Of a stretch of 64,000 bases of DNA, positions 24,219 through 36,700 are shown piece by piece (positions within the stretch are counted from its first letter, which is position 1; the number at the start of each line of letters is the position of its first letter). The notes under the pieces are model-generated. The model worked only from the letters and a program-made list of their open reading frames with translations. It was not told where the DNA came from and ran no database searches. Source of the stretch: Durusdinium trenchii (lineage: Eukaryota; Sar; Dinophyceae; Suessiales; Symbiodiniaceae); NCBI GenBank assembly GCA_963970005.1, contig CAXAMN010018890.1:2524963-2588962 (forward strand), written 5' to 3'. Both the position numbers and the translations under genes were made by a program.

Positions 24219-27200
24219 ATGGCCTTCGCCGCCGCGCTCGCTCTCCTCGTGGCCGCGCCCGCCGTTTTGCTCGCCTCAGCGACGAGTCTCACGGCGCCCA
24301 GCAGCACCAGCGGCGTGTCGGGGCGACGCTTCAGCGGAGAGCGACTGCGAGAGGTCCCAGAGCTGCGGTTCACAGGGTGGCGAAGCCGATGGCAGGTGCT
24401 AAACTCTGGGGGTGGGGATTGGATTGGGGGTAGGGTGGAGAGATGTGTTCAAAATTGGTGGAGAGAAGGGAGTGAAAAGGAGGGAGTGGCTGATGAGGAA
24501 AGGATGGAGGCCTTTGATGTTAGAAATAATGATAGAATATGATCAATAATGCAATATTGTATGTAATGTATACAGTTAGGTCCAATTGAAAGGACCTGTT
24601 ACCTATCCAAAAATATTACACAGTATGCTCCCCAAAGGCCAGTCATCCCCTTTAATCCCGTGCCGCTACGTTTTGGCGCGCCTGTCGCTCGCAGGAGCGC
24701 TGCGAGCGTTGGATCGTGGTGACCTCCATCTTCGCGCCCTCGGAGGCCACGCGGAGCCTGGGGGCGATGACGAAGCAAGGATGGTGCTTCGTGGTGGTGG
24801 CCGACCAGAACGGACCTCAGGCGTTAGAACGGAGCGAGTTAAGCGGACGTGCGGAGGTTGGTTGGAGAGCAGGTTGGCAGGTTGGTTGGAGGTTGGTGGG
24901 AAGAAGTTGGAGGAGTTTGCTGTGTGGAGCCTCTTCGCAGGGTGGTGGGCTTAGGAGTGGGAGGAGGTTGGAGGGGGGAGTTTGTCGCTCGTCAGTTGAG
25001 GTGGAGGCCTTGGCAAATCACTGGGTGTGGTTTGGTGGCAGGCCATCTGGTGCGTAAACCAGTGAAATCAATACCTTAGGTAGATCTTTTGTCCGCCATG
25101 CTGAGGGAAGAAGCCATGATGGCTTGACAGAATTGGTTGCTAGGACGAAGTGATCAGACTTGAGAGAACTCACGCACCCCGCGCGTGAGGACTACGACGT
25201 GGAGGGCGTGATCTACCTCACGGTGGAACGGCAGAAGGCGCTTCATTTTCACATCATGGACTACCTCCCTTGGCGCCACTTCGGGCGAGTCTCGGTCACC
25301 ATCCATGAGCAAGAAAAGTGCGGTTTTTCGATGTGACCTATTCGATCCTATTCGTGTTCCTACGGCTTCCAGCTGAGTGATCATGGCTTCTTATTGCTTC
25401 CAATGAAGGTCTAGCATGGTCTAGCCCCGTAAAAAAGCGCATTCATGTTGTGGCCTTACAACTGTTGCAAGCCCTGTCTCAGATGGCAATCCTCTGGAAA
25501 CCACTTCCAAAGAGAGCAAATAAGTGGGAAACAGGCACATGTCAGTTCTGGCATGTGCGCTTTTGGGATGGCATACCCGCCATTACCCTTTGCATACTCT
25601 CCAATCCCAAGCCGGGTCGAGAGGCCGTTCATAATTATGCTAGACCGCTGAACCGGCAGCCCCCAAAATGCCGCCGAGTGAGGAAAGAATGTGGGGTTCC
25701 TCTTCGCCATCGCGCATGGTGCCAAAGTCATCTATGATACGGATGACGACAACCGCTTGACACCTGGATGAAGGTATTCTGCCACCTCGTTGATCGTCGA
25801 ACGAACCACTCTTCCAGTGCCTTGTTAGATCTTATTAGGACCCCTTGTGTTTTATGTCATGTGACATGATGGTTGGCATGTGTTTATCAGACAAGCGTTG
25901 GCATGTGTTCATCACACAAGGCACCCCTTGTGAATTGTGAAAGTACCTTGTCACGGGATCCAGAATTTGGATCAATTTGCTGCACAGCCGTCGCACTCGT
26001 TTCATCAATGCGCCATGGCATAGGACCGCGCTAGCTTGGTATTTGGAAACTGGTCCAACCCAGGGTCCCAAGCGTTTTGAGGGTCGCGGACCGGCATGGG
26101 TCGAGTTCATTTGCCTTAGAGGATTGGGTTTGTCCCTTGCCCACCGTACTAAGTACTACAGTAAGTGTCGACTTTTTATATGTTTATTTTTACCATGTGT
26201 CATCACATTTGTCGGTCACGGCCCCAAGGATGTTACTTTGCACCAAGAACCATTTTGACCCTTCCAATTTCACGAAATCCATAGAAAACCATAGAAAACG
26301 GAAAACGGACATGTCTTGGAAAACTCCCCGCGTCGGCATGACTCCCCATGTCGCATGACGGCCGTCCCAGGAAGGAACCTCGGATCCCGATCCTGGGCGA
26401 CGAACTGGCGGCCAACGTCTCGTGGCCAGAGGGTGACCCGGGTGACTTGGCATTTCTATCATTTCTCAGGAGAACCACACGCATAGGGCTGTGAGAGGAT
26501 CCTTTTCATGCTTTGCGTTTGAGCATGTTTCAGCTATTCTTTGGTTCATGTGTTTTGGTGTGGCTGATATTGGCTGATTGCACCCTCAAACCACCTGGCA
26601 CCCCGATAGATTCATATAGAGTCTGTGGTGCGATACAAAGACATATATTGTCTTATTATGCTCCAGTACTACCTGGGCGCTTGATGTCAGTTTCTTTTTG
26701 TCATCAAACCTGTGATGAGCACAGGTGGACCCGGGCTGATGAATCCATATCCCAGCTTTCAACCCAGCTGCTTGGATTTGAACATCAGATGGTCCTAGCA
26801 ACCATATGCAAGAAAAAATATATATATAAATACATATTATGACTATATATATACATTATTACATGAGCTTGCCAAGGCCGAACCATGAGATTGAAACATA
26901 ACCTCTCAAAGGCCCAGTCGTACCTCCATCCAGCTGGTGGTGTAGTGCTCATGTAGTTCTTAGATCAGCTGTTTTTTGTTCCATGTCATTTCCCGTGGTC
27001 CTTCCCTCTTGAGGGATTTCCCGTGCCTGAGGTTGTGGACACATGTGGCCCAGAGGCTTTCCGCTGGACTATGTCCAGGCTCAGGAGACCTTCAACAAGA
27101 CCATTGTCGTGAAGACGCTGCATGGCTTTGTACAGTGCATGCGGGTAGGCTTCACACAATTGTTCGAAGTCTACAAAGTGAAGAGTCATCTTTGGAGCAT

Positions 27201-30200
27201 CAGCCTATAACCACATCCGTTTCACGCAAGCACCATCCAATGCACCAAAAGGATCCAAAAGGGATCAAAATGGGCGTTGCAATCAAAACGGGGAATGCCC
27301 TCCAAGTCCCAAGTCCATCAAGAGTTGAACTAGGACCTAGGAGACAATACAGAGACACCTTTCTTGGAATCCCGGGACCCCCCACTCTTCCCAAGATATT
27401 CTCGGGTGATCAGATCAAAGATCTTCTTCATGAAGAGACCACTTCAGCCATCTTCAGCCCACCCATCCCACAGGCTTCGCCGCGCCCCGGCGGTGCAACA
27501 GTTCTTGGCGGATGAGGACCCGGACGTGGACGCGATCTTCCGGCTCACCCGGCGGTGTCGCGACAAAGACCGGCGGAGCGTTGTAGCTGAAAGTTTATGA
27601 AAGAAAGACCGGGATAGACCAGGTCAAACTCTTTCTGCAAAGACCCAAGACTCTTGATTCATAATGATTTATAACCCCCCATGTTTGGATTGCAAAGCCT
27701 CTCCATGTGGGGTGTTGAAATATCATCAAGAGTCTACATTGATGGTTAATGACTTATTGGACCTTTTTGCCTATGAGCTGTGACCGCTTAATGTCGATTC
27801 CGATTGGTGTCCTTTTTCGTTGTTGTTGTTGTTGTCGTCGTGGTTGTGGTTGTGGTTGTGGTTGTGGTTGTGGTTGTGGTTGTGGTTGTNNNNNNNNNNG
27901 TTGTGGTTGTGGTTGTGGTTGTGGTTGTGGTTGTGGTTGTGGTTGTTGTTGTTGTTGTTGTTGTTGGTGGTGTCGTCGTGGTTGTTGTTGCGCTCATCCA
28001 GATATTCCCCGGTCCCAAAACAGGTCACACCGTCACATGTGTGGATTGAAAGGTCCTGTTCCAGACTGTTTGAGCCATATGTGGGTGCGATATGTTACTT
28101 GCTGTTTGTTTGAGGAAGTGTAGTGTAGATAGTGTAGTCGGTTTGGTGGTCAAGTCGTAGTCAAGCTCTCATGATCTCTAGTGACGCTAGTGACTAGTGA
28201 CCATGTGACTTGTTTGTGGTCCTCCGTGGCTTTAGGTTACCTTGTAGCTTTGCGGGCTTGGATGAAGCTTTACCTCCGGTGATGGCCATTCCACCCAGGC
28301 TCGGTGCAGGGTGGGTGTGGCAGAGGGGGTGATCGCGGTGAGGGACCGGCAATGCGGTGAGAGACCGGCTTTTCAGCGTTTGATCGGTTGATTTGAGTTG
28401 GGTGCAGAGGTGCAGAGAGCAGCAGAACATGAGCCTTTGTCCTGCCTGGCGAGACCCGTCCTTGTTAAAACCACCGTGATGTCCGTCGCGGAAGAAAGAA
28501 GCCCCACAACGGTGAAGCAACGCAGGTCCTTTACGCCTTACAACGCTCAAGCGACGGTGCACCTCTACGACGCCTTCTGGGGTTTGCTGCTGCCGGTCAC
28601 CGTCCATGGGCGGGTCTCGGACATCTGGCGCGCCTACCTCACGCAGAAGTTGCTGTGGGATGTGGGGCAAGTGATCACCTTCACTCCGGCGCACGTGGTG
28701 CATGATCGGGTGGCGCACGACTATTTGAGACTTCGGAAGATTCAAGCGTATGGGCACTCGTGTTGTGGAAGCGGGCGGTTTTGAAAAGCATAGTTAGGTC
28801 ACGATCAGGTTATGTCTTAGGTGTACGGTAGTCAGACGGAATCTGATACACATCCGAAGGGTGTGGTGGTCAGGTTGCGTGATTTCTATTAATGATACTG
28901 GTAGGCTCTTCCACGAATGGCCTGGTTGGTGCTTTCATTTATGTTCATTTACTTTTTACTTGTCAACCCTATTTGGGGAATGACTACCCAAATTGACCGA
29001 TAGTTTTGGGAATGGTTTTAACCACCATCCAGTGGCTGTCTTGCTCGCATTAGGTTCCCAAGGTGCCATTGGCCCTGGCCTCATATCGAGTGATGCAAAC
29101 AATGCAAACAGTGCTGCCGCGAATGAGGAAAGACTTCCAAAGCGAAGGCGATTTGCAGCTGAAATCCACTGCAGCTCGGCTGAAGAAAGACCTGTCTTTT
29201 GCCATCCCTAACCCGAACCCCCCCCCCCCCGGGTTGACTTACTCGGACGACAAGTGCGGCGACGTCCAGTGCAGTCCACAGTCCGATCGGTCCAGCAAGG
29301 CCATGGTGGAGTTCCTGTCGCGGTGGAGTTCCTCGGCGCCCTCACTGCTGGAACGCCTCGAAGAGCTTTGGGCTGAGCTTTATGCGAGACACTTCGTCGA
29401 GCTGGGCGATTTGAGGCAGGAACGGGTGACGTGTTTGGGCAGAGGAGGCGGACTGGAGCGGAGTGTCGTTGAAGAGGTGGCTTTTGAAAGTGGGATTCTA
29501 TGTTCTTCTGCGAAACGAAGTCTGGCCTCAGCCTCAGCTTGTTTTGAGCGAGCGAAGGGCATCAGCCCTTCTTGGGGCCATCCCTTGGATTTGGTGAGGC
29601 GTTCGCTTGTGACGCTAATTTGGTCGTTTTTTCTTCGGCTCAAGAGTAGTTAAGTGTTGTTCAATTGGTAGAACAAGACGCACAATACAATGATTTCACT
29701 AGCTGTGTGCCCACATGGTCCAAAAACTTGTTTTGGGTCTTTCAAGGATACTGTACCCCCTCCCCCTTATCCCCGGCTCCCTGTTGAAACCTATGTTCCG
29801 TATGTTCAGGCACCCATGCTGATGGTGATGAGGATCGTGAGTGGCTTTGAACGTTAGCATACCCCAACCCACCCCACCCATGCTGATGGTGATGAGGAAC
29901 GTGTGCAGGTTTGGAAGTGGTTTTGAACATACCCCAGCCCACCCCACCCCACCTATGATGCTGGTGTTCGTCGCAAGTGATCGGCAAACGGTCGTCGCAA
30001 GTGAATGGTGGACACTTGGAGATGGTCATTCGGCCATTGGCCACCCACACTGGCCATTTCCGCATCCAGAGCAGCAAGATAAATTGAGGAGTTCCTACCT
30101 TCCAATCCTGAGCAGAAAGAAAGCGCTTCTCCAATTTCCTGTGGCAGGCTGGCACAAGCCTGGATCCGTGACCTCATCGCCGTTGGCTACGAGTTCCCCG

Positions 30201-30259
30201 CACTGAGCGCTACTTCGACATCGGAAGGGAAGGGAGTGCGTTCGAAGGAGGAGCTGTGA
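24219..30259 (+). CDS. DUF288/STELLO-type glycosyltransferase-like protein
   Basis: Plant STELLO relatives are Golgi membrane proteins with a glycosyltransferase-like fold that act with cellulose synthase. A role in cellulose or glycan handling here is inferred. Exons: 24219-24395 (ATG in strong context; signal sequence MAFAAALALLVAAPAVLLAS); 24695-24820 (RWIVVTSIFAPSEATRSLGA, KQGWCFVVVADQNG); 25190-25288 (YDVEGVIYLTVERQKALHFH); 25688 to about 25766 (NVGFLFAIAHGAKVIYDTDD; the acidic DTDDDN is the family's metal-binding-like motif); 27032-27144 (MWPRGFPLDYVQAQETFNKT); 27502 to about 27579 (FLADEDPDVDAIFRLTR); about 28526-28735 (FTPYNAQATVHLYDAFWGLL, VHGRVSDIWRAYLTQKLLWD); 29128-29173; 29300-29415 (LEELWAELYARHFVELGDL); 30148-30259 (LAQAWIRDLIAVGYEFP), TGA 30257-30259. 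GC donors occur at 24821, 29174 and 29416. An exon between 25766 and 27032 is uncertain (candidate near 26376-26438). Confidence 0.85.
27815..27975. repeat. (GTTGTG)n/(GTT)n repeat with a 10-N gap
   Basis: A hexanucleotide array TGTGGT flanked by GTT runs, interrupted by ten N at 27890-27899. It lies in an intron of the DUF288/STELLO-like gene. True length is unknown because the array was not resolved by assembly. Open frames across it are artefacts of the repeat. Confidence 0.9.
29811..29960. repeat. Imperfect tandem repeat, about 64-74 bp unit, two copies
   Basis: Copies start at CACCCATGCTGATGGTGATG (29811 and 29875) and end in a C/A-rich CCCACCC motif. A partial third start follows near 29949. 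Intronic within the DUF288/STELLO-like gene. Confidence 0.75.
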
Positions 30260-30797
30260 AGGTACAAACCTTCATAGCAATTGGTCTTGCAGGCCTGTTG
30301 CTTTGAGTGGGCAAAAGTCCCACCATCTTTCAACTGAGTTGTTCAGAGATTTGGTGGGTCATCGAGAAAAAGCGATGAAGGAGGTGCTGCTGATGGATTC
30401 AATCATACTCAATTCTTTTCCACTCAACGTACGGTTGTCAACGGACACCTCTGGGGAGCACTCCGGGTGCCTTTGCGACAATGGCCAGATGCTTGCTGGC
30501 AGATTCGCCTGTTTCAAAGGCCTGAAAGCATCAGTTTTATAGATTTGATCATATTTGATCCACCAGCATCCTAGAGCCATTGTGCAGACACCCCACGCAG
30601 ATCTGTCGCAAGCAACGGCAGTGGGGGGAACTTCGTTGCAGGCGAAGGCGGTGGTAAATATTGGAGGGATGATGTGTCATGACTTTTTTGCAGTGAATTA
30701 TTCGAGTTTCCTAGCATTCAAGGGGCATGGATGACCCCGCTGATCCAACTTGATCCGCACAGATCAAGACCTCCAAGTTCCCAGAAGGTTGAAACCG

Positions 30798-33700
30798 ATG
30801 GGAGTCGGCTGCAGCGCACCGCGGCCCGACAATCCTTCTCCACTTCGTCTCGTCTCTTCGGGTAGCAAGCCAGCGCCTAGCGAGGAAAAACGGCGAGGGC
30901 AGTGAGGGCATGGCCATGGTGTGTCAATGTGTGGAATGGTGTGGATGCCCAAATAGGCAGCCACTAGCGACCATACGCACTTTTGCTGGTATTCTGTTCA
31001 CCATCCACAGGGTTGTGCTTGATGTTGCTGTTTGTCCAAATCTTTTGGACCATGAAGAGCTCTCTATCTGACGGCAACCGCGAGGTCGATGGTCATTGTC
31101 AGGTCGTCCGAGTATGAAATAGGCATAAAGGGTATTAAAGGGCTAAAATTGTCGGCAGACCTTCATCCACTACACTCCTGCACCCTGACCATTAACACGC
31201 ACTTACTACTGTACCTGGTGGACTAAAATGTGCGTGTCGTCTGAGAAGAGCGACAGGACCAACTGTACGGTTCTGCTGAGTGTTCGGCTAGCCCACCTCC
31301 CGTTTCAGCAGATGCGGTACAAAGTTGGAATGTGACCTGGGATAAAGTGCTATTGGGAACTTGTAGCAGTGTAGCAAGTGTCAGAACATGTCAGAACCTT
31401 GCTACCCACTACCGATGTCCCATCATTTTCCATTTGACCCAGGAGAATGGGGATGAGCGGGCAGAAGCCAATGGCAAGGACAGTTTTGTCATGTTTTGTC
31501 AGTGTCGTCCGCCACAACCCAGTAGCTGTTGAACCCCTATTCAGACCACCGGCTGGTGGTTCTTACAGGTTCCACCCTTTTTAGGAGTGCGTTTGGGATC
31601 TGATGAATTTTGTGCCAGAGAGTCAAGAGGTGGGACCCTATGTGAAGCCCCACGGCACCACAGAAGAAATATCGGACCCGCTTTCCAAGACTGGGCAGTG
31701 TCCGGATGAGGGTGACTGAATGGCTGGAGAGCGCGCCACACTCCACGAAAAGAACATGTGTGAATCGCCCGACCCGATTCGCTGGGCCATTGCAGTTCCA
31801 TGTTTTATCATGTGTGGTTTTTTCTGTTTTTGGATGCGCCTTTTGGAGAGGGAAAGGCCAGTTTCGCAGCCTCTCTTGACTTGTGTGGCCTCTTGTGTGG
31901 CTTCGGCATGAATGGCACGCGAGCAGGACAGCTTGCTGGAATCAACGATGGTTTTCCCCTGTGACAGGCCTCAGTTGGGCCTTGGAAATCGCGGACCGAT
32001 CGTTTGGGGATGTGAAGACTAGGGGGAAAGCTTCACATTGGGTTCTTTGTGAATCTTTGTGACAAGAACGGTGCAAAGCATTCCCTGGTTGGTCAGTTGA
32101 AGGGGTTACTGGAGTTCACTTTGTGGACTGGCCACTCCTTGATTTGTTGATCGTCAGGAAGCTGGGGAATGACCCGTCTCATTTGAACTTGTGAGATCAA
32201 ACTGATCAAACCACATCCTCACCAAGACCAGCTTCTGTACATCCAAGGCAGTGTTTGACAAAGGTCTCATCTTGGTAACACTTGGGATGCTTCCTGCATG
32301 GTACCTGTCTTCCATCCCAAAAAATATGGGCTTCAAAAATTTGCCGTGCCTCGGTGGGTTCGCTGCGCAGGGGCTACAGGCGCCAAAGCCGGGCCATCAG
32401 TTACGACAGCTCTGCATCTTGGGCAGAAGGCGTTGGGCGACTGGGTGAAGGAGAATGCCGCGCTTCCCCAAGAGCCGAAGAAGTGGAACATGGTGGAACC
32501 AAATCTCAAACCAATGGCCAAAGGAAATCGTCTTTTCAGTCTTCATTCTCTGGGGTAGGTGATGGTAGGTTGTTCTTTTTCTAAGAGTAGTCTCTTGTTT
32601 TGTTTGCTTCACAACCTGGTGGTCCATGCTGAAAACCAGCACAGTAGCGGTTTGGTTGTACGGTGCGACATGGCCCATGATCATGATATAATATACATAA
32701 AGCCTTCGCCACCCAAGTTTGGCAGATGGGGGAACAACGTATGATTGTTTCCTCGGCTGGCCCTCCTTCCACCAATCACAGAAGTTGATCATTGACATGT
32801 GCAGATGAGCTGTTCGGGCTCTCCGGTGATTGGTGTGGCCAGTTTTGGAAAGGTTGATTGCTGCGACTACCATACCCACTACTAGACAGCAGATCCCACC
32901 ACATTGGTTTACAATTCATCCGCTCACTGACCACAAGTTGAGTCGTAATTACCAGCCTGGACCCCATTGGTTGCACCAGGACCCCATTGTCTTTCCATCC
33001 TGAACCGATGGCCTTCGTGGTCCTGTTCCACCAGAACTGGTCCCAATCCACGCGAGCTCGAATCGCTGGGAGAAGTGACTGAACCCATGTGAACACACTG
33101 AACCGATGTGCAATGTCCTTCCTGCACACAAAAAACAAGCAAAGAAAAAGATGATGGAAAGGACATGAACAGACGATGACATGAAAGATGTGCCATCTCT
33201 TGTGTCATCTATGTATGTATATAATTGTAGATATATATATAGATACAGTGTGTATATATATATATATACATATAAAGATACGTATACGTGTGTGTGCAGC
33301 ATGCATCATCTCGTGTCCCACCCGAGGATCCCGAGCTCTCGTCCGACTCCTCGGACCCGGAGGTGGAAGCAGACGATGGGTACAACGGGTAGGGTACGAC
33401 GGTGTGTAGCATTGGTGTCCGTGCTTTGGGGGGTGGAGAGAGAGGGCCATTTCTAGGACCTAGGAGCTGCAGCTGCTTTCTTCAATGCTGTGGCCCAGGA
33501 CATCTTCCTTGCAGGTTTGGTTCAGCAAAAGGTTTTGGCCTTCCTTCGGGATCATGAGCAGCCTCGAGAAAGGTCTTTCGGTCTTTCGGCTTTGTAGCTG
33601 GGACCATGCGCGACATTGAAACCCTGCTCTTCAAAATCGCCAGATCTTCAGAATCGCTCCCTCTTGTGCAACTTCCCTAGCATCCCGGCACCAATCCATC

Positions 33701-36700
33701 TTTCCATGCTTTTGGTCCTATGCAATTCCACCGGCCAGGTGGGCTACAGCCCCAAGCGTTCGCGGCGGCGGCGCGCCATGGAGGTGCAACGGCTGCGCTC
33801 GGAGGCGGCGGAGCAGAACATCTCCACCTTTTGGAGGCGTCGAGCGGCGTCCCAGATCGGACACAGTACGGAGCGAGACGGAGCGTGAGACGGGGCGTTT
33901 CGACTCAGCGGCGCCCTTTGGGGCCCTGCTGAAGGCTGAGGGTTTTGGGAGGGAATGCAAGGGAGTACGCAGGGAATGAGGATGGACGGAAAGATAGGGA
34001 AGTTGATGGTATAATCATGGGGTGTTTGATGTATGCTGGGAGATGGTGGAGCGGGTCAGTGAGGCGAATGTGGTCACTTTTGTCGGACGTGGACCTCCTT
34101 TGATGCGGCCACAGCCGTGCGAATTGGTGGACAGGGGATCATCTACGCACACAGATCAGGATCATCTGCGTACACAGCCAGGATCATCTGCGCACACAGA
34201 TCTGGATCATCTGCGCACACAAATCTGGATCATCTGCGCACACAGGGCACATGGGGTGGGGTGGGGTGGGGTGGGGCTAATGACGTTCACTTCGACTAGC
34301 ATTCATATCTAGTATCCCATGCAATGTTACAGTAAGGGTGCGGTGGTGGGTGGGGTGGGGTTGGGGTGCGGAGGGGTGGGGGCTCACACGCATCTGAGCA
34401 CCCTGGATCAACACCCGGCCTTTGCACCTACCAAAAGAACCCAAAGTATGGCCACACTGTTTAGGCACCCCGCATATGGAAACCGCGTATACAAACGATC
34501 CCCGCGTGTACAGACGATCCCCATCACCGCGTGTACAGACGATCCGATTTCCGCGTGTACAGACAAACCCCTGTCCCGAATTGGTGGTTTTGTTCATTAC
34601 TGTTTGCGGCTGGATTCACAATAAAATGAACGGATCTCCTGAAGAAGCCCTGCTCAAGTATCCAAAGATGTTGAAAACATTCTTGTGTGATCTTGTGTGA
34701 TATACATTGATATACAATGTATGCTGATGTGTTGGGAAACCTGTTCCCTCCCCAGAAATGTCCGATAGCGAGCCGCACTGCGAGCCACATGGAGGTGGTG
34801 GTCCCGTTTGGTCACATCACCTGTGTGCCTTCTGGAGCAGCACTCGGGAAGATTGTTTGGGTGGCCGAGAAACTCCCACAAGAGCAGAGTCATTCACATT
34901 GAGTTCATTTGACCGGAGGAGGAGGAGGAGAATCATCAACTTGCGGTTGAAAAGACCAAGTTACCATTCTGGATCCACCGAACGGACCGTTTGGGATCAT
35001 GAAGTGTCCGAGTTTTTTGATTGGCCTGCTTTGCCTTGCCTTGTCCCCTCAGATATAGCATATGATCCTCCAGAAAAGTCAGGACCTCTCAGTCAGTTGC
35101 TTGGTTTTGTAAGGTAATTACCCTGGGGTCCTGCTTCATTTTGGAGTTGCATAGTAAGGTAATTTGTTGGTCAATGAGTGGGTGGCCACCTGTATTGCGG
35201 GCTTGGGTTAGAACAAAGCACCTCATGGCTCAACTATGACACGTTGCCCTGGCTTAGCAGCAGGAATCAAACATCGATATGCTATGCTGCATAGATCGGT
35301 GGATGGAATTTATCTTTGGTTGGTTGGACCGACAATCCAAATAGAAGGATAGAGGTTGGTTGTCGGACCACGGGTTGGTCGGTGGCTCGATCCCTCCCAT
35401 CGCTGTGAACCAGAGATCCCAGGTTCTGCGCTGGTGATGCTGCTGGTGCTGGTGGTTTGCATTTTGGCCCTCACGGGGTCCACAGCCATTCACCTGGACC
35501 GGAGCCAGGCGGAGCCGTTTCCACCGCCGCCCCGTCTTGAGGGACATGCCGAGGAGTAAGGCAACCGAAAAGGGTGGGTTGCGAGCGAAAAAGAGGCTAC
35601 GAAGCATCCAGAATCCACCGAAGCAGTAGAATTTCAGCTGTGGACGTGTTGACATAGCAAGGCTGCCTATGTACAGAAAAGCTTTGGCCCAGTACTGAGA
35701 CGCAGGGCCCACAAACCATGTCCAATTCGCTCTCCTATTTGGGGAAAGCGGAGAGGAAGATCCGGCCTTGATGTCCATCAAGAAATGAGAAATAATGGGG
35801 CCTGGTTTTTTTTGGGGGGTTCAGTTCAATGAGGTTGGCGGTGTCCTTTACATTATTGATATCAACATATATCAATAAGGTTGCAAGGAAGTCACTACTA
35901 TGAGGCAACTGGGTCAGGTTTGCTGAGAGAAGCAGGAGCCCTTTGAGTCTTTGACCAATGAAGGCCTTCGTTTGAGCAATCACTTTAGATGAATGAACGA
36001 AAGATAGAGACATACCCAACAATCAAAAAAGTTTATGTAGACAGACGCTAGTACAACCACCACAAGTTCCACAAGCAGAGAGTTTCTTGTCCCTGGAGCT
36101 CTTTGCCACTCTCACACTCTGGTTTTCTTTGCCAGGAAGGAAGCATGTTTATCAGGACACCCAACTGATTCATGTATTCATGTGTTGTATTTGCATACTA
36201 CGTAACAACCGACGGCAACACTCTGTGCACCGGGCGTGACCGTGGATCCTCGTTGTAGACATCTACTTCGCCTCAGTGAGCAGCGAGACATTCGACGTTC
36301 GGCATCCACCTTTTGCAGACACGGGACACATCAGCAGGCGACACGAAGCGCTTTTAGTCCCTTTTTACATCTTTTTACTACAAACACCGTCCTTGGTCAG
36401 GTTCTTGAACATTGAGCAAAACAGAACCTACCCGCCCAAAACCGGCGGGAACCTCTTGCCCAGTCCGTCAGCGCCTGCACCAGGGGACCATGGACTTCCG
36501 GATGTTGGGTCCTGAAGACTCCCAAACGCTGGAGCGAGCAGACGCGGTGGCGAGGGTCTTGGGAGTGACACCGGTGGTCGCACGGTCGATTGGGGAACAG
36601 CAATGAACATGTTGATGAGACCACGACGGAGGAGTTTAAGACTGCTTGCTGACTCATCCGACCACACTGTAAGTTTCTTCTAGAGGTTGGGATCCAGTCT

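Noticed and set aside
27749-28123. Open frames of up to 124 codons rich in Cys-Gly, Val or Leu-Trp
   Set aside because: They are translations of the GTTGTG repeat and read equally well in every frame.
32298-32558. Alternative + frame reading ALGDWVKENAALPQEPKKW
   Set aside because: The neighbouring frame (RAISYDSSASWAEGVGRL) joins in phase to exons on both sides (30898 and 33327), so it is preferred, although the alternative is not fully excluded.
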